Source of the DNA: Mucilaginibacter galii
GTDB taxonomy: Bacteria > Bacteroidota > Bacteroidia > Sphingobacteriales > Sphingobacteriaceae
Reading direction: 5' to 3'
DNA: 64,000 nt
Assembly: GCF_014635825.1 (NCBI RefSeq)
Contig: NZ_BMDO01000014.1
Location: 45,888 to 109,887, forward strand
Of this stretch, positions 60,269 to 64,000 are shown in pieces (positions within the stretch are counted from its first letter, which is position 1; every line of letters starts with the position of its first letter). The translations under genes and the position numbers were made by a program. The notes beneath the pieces are model-generated. The model did no database searches. It was not told the DNA's origin and saw nothing but the letters and a program-made list of their open reading frames with translations.

Positions 60269-60308
60269 CAACAAAGCCTTTCATTTACACGAAAGGCTTT
60301 GTTGTTTC
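60268..60308. terminator. Terminator after the serine hydrolase gene
   Basis: A 15-bp perfect stem (60268-60282 with 60291-60305), loop ATTTACAC, ending in T-rich sequence; it can serve the convergent SDR gene as well. Confidence 0.88.
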
Positions 60309-60337
60309 TACACATACTCACATTTAAAGATCATAAT

Positions 60338-61348
60338 TTATGGCTGACCGCCTCCTCCGGCAGAGCCGTATACTTGACCCGTTGCATAGCTGGCATCGCT
60401 GGCAGCTAACTGCACATAAATCGAAGCCAACTCCACCGGCTGACCGGGCCTGCCCATAGGGGTTTGTCCGCCAAACATTTTTAATTTTTCCTGGGTAGCA
60501 CCGCCGCTTACTTGCAGCGGGGTCCAGATTGGTCCCGGAGCTACGCCGTTAACACGGATACCTTTTGAAGCAAGTTGTTTAGCCAATGATTTCACGTAAT
60601 TCATGGTAGCCGCCTTGGTTTGGGCATAATCATACAGATCGGGCGATGGATCGTATGCTTGCTCAGAAGTGGTAGCTATAATGGCTGAACCTGGCTTTAA
60701 GTGAGGTAATGCCGCCTTGGTGGTCCAAAAAGGTGCATAAATATTGGTTTTCATGGTGGCATCAAAGTCGGCACTGGTTACATCTAATATAGATTTCCGG
60801 GTTTGCTGACGGGCAGCGTTGTTTACCAAAATATCTAAACCACCTAAACCACGCACCGCTTCTTCAACCAAACGTACGCAAAACGCTTCATCGCGCAAAT
60901 CGCCGGGGATGGCAATGCCTTTGCGCCCTGCGGCTTTGATCAAGGCAATTACTTCTTTAGCGTCGGCTTCTTCGGCAGGTAAGTAGTTAATAGCCACATC
61001 GGCACCTTCACGCGCATAGGCAATGGCTGCTGCACGGCCCATGCCTGAATCGCCACCCGTTATTAGTGCCTTACGCCCTTTTAAACGACCCGATCCCTTG
61101 TAACTGGTTTCGCCATGATCGGGCTTCGGCTCCATTTGGCTTGCCAGACCCGGCCATGGTTGCGATTGCCCTTTAAACGGTGGTTTGGGATACATGGTCG
61201 TGGGATCCTGCAATCCTTCAGGTGCTGATGATGCTGAGGTTGACGCACTATCTGCTGCTGCAAAAGCAGGCAATACAGTAGCTACCGCTAAACTTGCCCC
61301 TAAGCCACCCAATACTTTGCGGCGGCTCATTTTATTTTCTTCACTCAT
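60338..61348 (-). CDS. SDR oxidoreductase with Tat-type signal sequence (YghA-like)
   Basis: A 336-residue SDR. The N-terminus MSEENKMSRRKVLGGLGASL, then AVATVLPAFAAAD, has twin Arg9-Arg10 followed by a hydrophobic stretch and AxA, as in twin-arginine signals, which export folded, cofactor-loaded proteins. After a linker rich in Pro (PTMYPKPPFKGQSQPWPG), the dehydrogenase domain has TGGDSGMG for cofactor binding, NNAARQQT, and the YDYAQTK active-site Tyr/Lys. The family resembles glucose/ribitol dehydrogenases and E. coli YghA. Substrate unknown. Confidence 0.87.
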   Translation of the reverse strand: MSEENKMSRRKVLGGLGASLAVATVLPAFAAADSASTSASSAPEGLQDPTTMYPKPPFKGQSQPWPGLASQMEPKPDHGETSYKGSGRLKGRKALITGGDSGMGRAAAIAYAREGADVAINYLPAEEADAKEVIALIKAAGRKGIAIPGDLRDEAFCVRLVEEAVRGLGGLDILVNNAARQQTRKSILDVTSADFDATMKTNIYAPFWTTKAALPHLKPGSAIIATTSEQAYDPSPDLYDYAQTKAATMNYVKSLAKQLASKGIRVNGVAPGPIWTPLQVSGGATQEKLKMFGGQTPMGRPGQPVELASIYVQLAASDASYATGQVYGSAGGGGQP

Positions 61349-61490
61349 AATTGACGGTCTTCTATATTTAATTAATAATCAAATAACCAATCGTTTAAAG
61401 GTTGGTTTTAAATTATAAACTAAATTTGGTCAAGTATAGCGGCATACTCTTGATAAGAGTAAAAGAATGTGTTTTGAGGCGCCAAGTACA

Positions 61491-61536
61491 TTTAACAACA
61501 AAAGCCTCTCAGTAGTGAGAAGCTTTTGTTGTTAAA
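61491..61536. terminator. Hairpin terminator between the lipoprotein and SDR genes
   Basis: A 15-bp stem (61491-61505 with 61522-61536) containing an inner TCTCA/TGAGA pair. Both neighbouring genes read on the minus strand, so it terminates the lipoprotein gene. Confidence 0.82.
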
Positions 61537-61552
61537 TGAATGGTTTAACTGT

Positions 61553-62326
61553 TTACTTTGCAGCGGTAACTTCGCCAGACAACAAGTTAACATTATAGGC
61601 TTCATCTAAAAAAGTAACCAGCACTTTATGATTACCTAAGAATTTGATGTTTCCTGAAAAATTATAGGCATTTCCATTTATTTTACCTTGCACTACAAAT
61701 AATGCGTTGCCCGAAGTAATATCGGCACTTTTAGAGGCAAAGGCCTCAACCACCATGTTTTGCAGGGTGAAATTATTATTTTGATCTGTAGTTACCGGCG
61801 AAGGGTAATTGCTGGTAAATATGATATGCGATTTTTGAACCCCATTTACCGTAACCACTCCGTAATTATAATTTTTAGTAATTGCATCGTACTTATCAAC
61901 TACGGTTGCATCTTCACTAGATACCGGCGTACTACGTACGGTGTGCAAGCTATCAGTAAGAGTATAGCCTATGGTGTTCCAGTTATTTTGGTCGCAAATA
62001 TATTTAATATTAATATGGCCGGTAACGGTGTATTTAGTTGCATCTGCCGCTACGTTGATAGTTGTGTTCACTACAGAGTCTGTTGATAAACCGCACTGGG
62101 TAGTATTTACTGCCTTTACCCCTTCTTTAGAAGCAGCTGTCTTTTTAATGGAAGAATTTGCGCCTGTAAAGCTTTCGTACAGCCCCTTTGCCATTTTAAC
62201 ACTAATGTCTTTTTTATTAATGGCATCGATAGGATCCTTAGCTTCGTTTTTACGGCATGATGCGTAAAATAACACAACCATTAACGATAATGAAAGAAGG
62301 GTTGCAGATTTTGCTTTATAGTACAT
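61553..62326 (-). CDS. Lipoprotein of unknown function
   Basis: A 257-residue lipoprotein. The ATG at 62326 gives a signal ending in VVLFYASC (Cys near residue 24), preferred over a longer frame to 62392. The mature part is mostly beta: GHINIKYICDQNNWNTIGYTLTDS, YNYGVVTVNGVQKSHIIFTSNY, ALFVVQGKINGNAYNFSGNIKF, then KVLVTFLDEAYNVNLLSGEV. I recognise no family. It stands alone with a terminator behind it. Confidence 0.75.
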   Translation of the reverse strand: MYYKAKSATLLSLSLMVVLFYASCRKNEAKDPIDAINKKDISVKMAKGLYESFTGANSSIKKTAASKEGVKAVNTTQCGLSTDSVVNTTINVAADATKYTVTGHINIKYICDQNNWNTIGYTLTDSLHTVRSTPVSSEDATVVDKYDAITKNYNYGVVTVNGVQKSHIIFTSNYPSPVTTDQNNNFTLQNMVVEAFASKSADITSGNALFVVQGKINGNAYNFSGNIKFLGNHKVLVTFLDEAYNVNLLSGEVTAAK

Positions 62327-62559
62327 ATTGGTGATAAGTATGATTTGCAGCAAAAGTCGGCATTTACTCTGGAATGAGCACGATAAAGCCATATTAAATT
62401 TACATTAACACTCTCACTAATTTACACTTACGTTAACCCACTACATGGTTTGATAGTAAGTGATTTTATTGCACCAATCATCATGGTTAGCATATAATTA
62501 ATTTTTGATTTTCTTTGCAGGGAAATGTTTTTTGAGCTAAAGCGTTTCCAAATTACTTC

Positions 62560-63543
62560 ATGAAACAAACTTTACTCTTCCTGCTGATAATAATTGGCAC
62601 CAGCTCCTTTGCACAGGTACTACGCAAAAGGACTACGCTGCTCATGGGTGGCCGCTTTGATATTACTCTTGTGGCTAAGGATTCTTTAACAGCCGAACAA
62701 AACATTGATACCATTATTACAGAAATTACCCGCATAGAAAACCTGATCTCCGACTGGCGGCCCAATACCCAGATTTCGCAGGTAAACCGGAACGCCGGCA
62801 TTGCCCCGGTAAAGGTAGACCCCGAAGTATTTGCGTTAACTCAGCGGGCGCTGCACCTGTCAAAAATAACTAATGGTGCTTTCGACATCAGCTTTGCGGC
62901 TATGGACCGGATATGGAAGTTTGATGGCTCCATGACCAGTATGCCTACTCCCGAAGCCATCAAAAAATCGGTAGAAAAAGTAGGCTATCAAAACATTGTA
63001 CTTGACGCTAAGGCCTCTACTATATTTCTGAAATATAAAGGCATGAAAATAGGCTTCGGTGCCCTGGGCGAAGGCTACGCTACCGACCGCTGCCGTAATA
63101 TGATGCTGGCTAAAGGCATAAATTCGGGCATTGTGAATGGTTCTGGCGATATGAGTACCTGGGGCCAGCAACCTGATGGCAAACCCTGGAACATAGGAAT
63201 TACCAACCCTATGCACAAAGATACGCTGCTGGCCATAGTGCCTTTGTTAAAAAGCGCCGTGGTAACTTCGGGGAGTTATGAAAAGTTTGTAGTGTTTAAC
63301 GGGAAGCGGTACTCGCATATAATTAACCCTGCCACGGGCTACCCGGTTACCGGCTTATGCAGCGTAACCGTATTTGGCCCAAGCGCCGAAGTTGCCAATG
63401 GATTGAGCACTTCTATGATGGTGTTAGGAAAAACTAAAGGTCTGCAGTTAATTAAAAAGCACCCGGGCTACAGTTGTATTATGATTACGGATGATGGACG
63501 GGTGATAACATACCGGTTGAATTTGAAAAGGTATAGGCTTTGA
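62560..63543 (+). CDS. apbE: FAD:protein FMN transferase
   Basis: A 327-residue exported enzyme that attaches FMN covalently to threonine in periplasmic flavoproteins such as NqrC/RnfG. Signal peptide MKQTLLFLLIIIGTSSFAQ; family marks are RTTLLMGGRFDITLVA, SDWRPNTQISQVNRNAG, GFGALGEGYATDR and INSGIVNGSGDMSTWG with the Mg and FAD site, and YSHIINPATGYPV followed by SVTVFGPSAEVANGLST. A bacterial lipoprotein Cys is absent. No target flavoprotein is adjacent in the window. Confidence 0.95.
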   Translation: MKQTLLFLLIIIGTSSFAQVLRKRTTLLMGGRFDITLVAKDSLTAEQNIDTIITEITRIENLISDWRPNTQISQVNRNAGIAPVKVDPEVFALTQRALHLSKITNGAFDISFAAMDRIWKFDGSMTSMPTPEAIKKSVEKVGYQNIVLDAKASTIFLKYKGMKIGFGALGEGYATDRCRNMMLAKGINSGIVNGSGDMSTWGQQPDGKPWNIGITNPMHKDTLLAIVPLLKSAVVTSGSYEKFVVFNGKRYSHIINPATGYPVTGLCSVTVFGPSAEVANGLSTSMMVLGKTKGLQLIKKHPGYSCIMITDDGRVITYRLNLKRYRL

Positions 63544-63600
63544 TAGGGCTGGTACAGGTATGTCATTGCAATGATATAACAATTAAAGCGCTATTCAATT

Positions 63601-63630
63601 CCCTCCCTCGGGAGGGCAGGGAGGGGTCTA
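63601..63630. repeat. Intergenic palindromic repeat, family C (short copy)
   Basis: CCCTCCC, CTCGGGAG centre and a GGGAGGGG arm, next to a run of nine C at 63661-63669; a further C/G-rich stretch at 63691-63705 may be another decayed copy. Confidence 0.55.
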
Positions 63631-63733
63631 ATGGAGCAGTTCATTAACCATACTTATCAACCCCCCCCCTGCCATTACACTATTCAGCCGCACCCCTCCC
63701 CGAGGACTACGGTGTACCCACAAGTATAAGCTG

Positions 63734-63741
63734 TATTTTTG
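63734..63741 (+). promoter_or_regulatory. -7 box just upstream of the transposase start
   Basis: TATTTTTG matches TAnnTTTG but ends only three bases before the ATG at 63745, so transcripts would begin within the gene; no -33 TTG is seen at the normal distance. Confidence 0.3.
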
Positions 63742-63744
63742 CGG

Positions 63745-64000
63745 ATGCAGAATGCGGATTACAGAGATAGGTTCGGAGATAAACGGATAGAGCGCCGGGG
63801 TGAAGAACTACATAAAAGATTATTCAGGTCAGGCCGAAGCAGCATTCAGTCTTTGTCTTTGACAAGGGCGGAGTAAAAGGCATATTATCGTCTGCTACAT
63901 CATGAAAAGGTCAGCGAACGTAAGTTAGTGGACGAACTCTCTGATCGTTGTAGCGCTTCTGTTAAGGGTAAGTTGGTATTGGCGATACAGGATACAACGG
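63745..64000 (+). pseudogene. IS4/Tn5-type transposase, N-terminal part, with in-frame stop, cut by window edge
   Basis: From the ATG at 63745 the frame reads MQNADYRDRFGDKRIERRGE, then ELHKRLF...SSIQSLSLTRAE, then TAA at 63874-63876, and continues in the same frame with KAYYRLLHHEKVSERKLVDE and ends at VLAIQDTT at the window edge. FGDKRIERR, SIQSL, AYYRLL and the final QDTT fit the N-terminal DNA-binding domain and the first catalytic Asp of IS4/Tn5 transposases. At the stop position related proteins usually have a sense codon (Gln expected: CAA to TAA is one change). So it is either a decaying insertion sequence or a sequencing error. The rest lies beyond the window. Confidence 0.75.

Noticed and set aside
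1..64000. tRNA, rRNA, prophage or defence-system genes
   Set aside because: No cloverleaf, rRNA stretch, phage structural gene, restriction or toxin-antitoxin genes could be supported by reading.

Overview
The window comes from a chromosome of the phylum Bacteroidota, most likely a soil- or plant-type Sphingobacteriaceae such as Mucilaginibacter (inferred from gene content and style, not from any search). Pointers are repeated promoter boxes of the TAnnTTTG type, a TonB-dependent receptor with a carboxypeptidase-regulatory-like domain, a DUF4270 lipoprotein, a PafA-type phosphatase, a 939-residue CarB, many Sec-exported proteins ending their signal peptide in AQ, and many short palindromic repeats between genes. 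I see no tRNA, rRNA, CRISPR array, prophage or defence island.

Layout. 1-4.4 kb: an exported protein cut by the left edge, a short-chain dehydrogenase, a GH10-like glycosidase and a membrane-anchored coiled-coil protein. 4.6-8.8 kb: the most distinctive block, a co-directional run of YceI, type III polyketide synthase, FAD oxidoreductase, deoxyribonucleotidase and methyltransferase, which I read as a candidate phenolic-lipid/quinone operon. 8.9-16.7 kb: M14 peptidase, rhomboid, PdxJ, a NodB-like deacetylase, DoxX/VOC/GH3 genes and an outer-membrane barrel. 17-23.5 kb: surface-glycan-like genes (acyltransferase, glycosyltransferase, methyltransferase), a small lipoprotein/lectin pair and an MsbA-like ABC exporter, visibly richer in A/T. 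23.6-30 kb: glycine decarboxylase, PafA phosphatase and an alpha/beta hydrolase. 29.7-34.6 kb: an iron-uptake pair (PepSY protein, siderophore receptor) under a well-defined promoter flanked by two 23-bp operator-like motifs, next to OxyR. 34.7-40.4 kb: GlmS, DUF4270 and a truncated GT5 protein, divergent from panC-panD. 40.4-46.3 kb: two TonB-domain paralogues, carB and an exported orphan enclosed between two identical terminators. 46.5-56.1 kb: aspartic protease, DUF4920, NHL-repeat lipoprotein, radA, and the information-processing cluster rng / tiny basic ribosomal-type protein / TPR / HU, divergent from mutY-ssb. 56.4-63.5 kb: DPP-IV peptidase, class-C serine hydrolase, a Tat-exported dehydrogenase, a lipoprotein and ApbE. 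The right edge holds the start of an IS4/Tn5-type transposase gene broken by an in-frame stop.

At least six families of intergenic inverted repeats recur (called A, B, C, D, E and F below). Some are fused to gene ends: one supplies the sequence just before a start codon, others abut stop codons, and one pair fills the whole rng-radA gap. Together with the duplicated carB terminator they show that small-repeat activity has shaped gene borders here. All functional statements rest on motifs read by eye; GC content, homology and expression were not computed.
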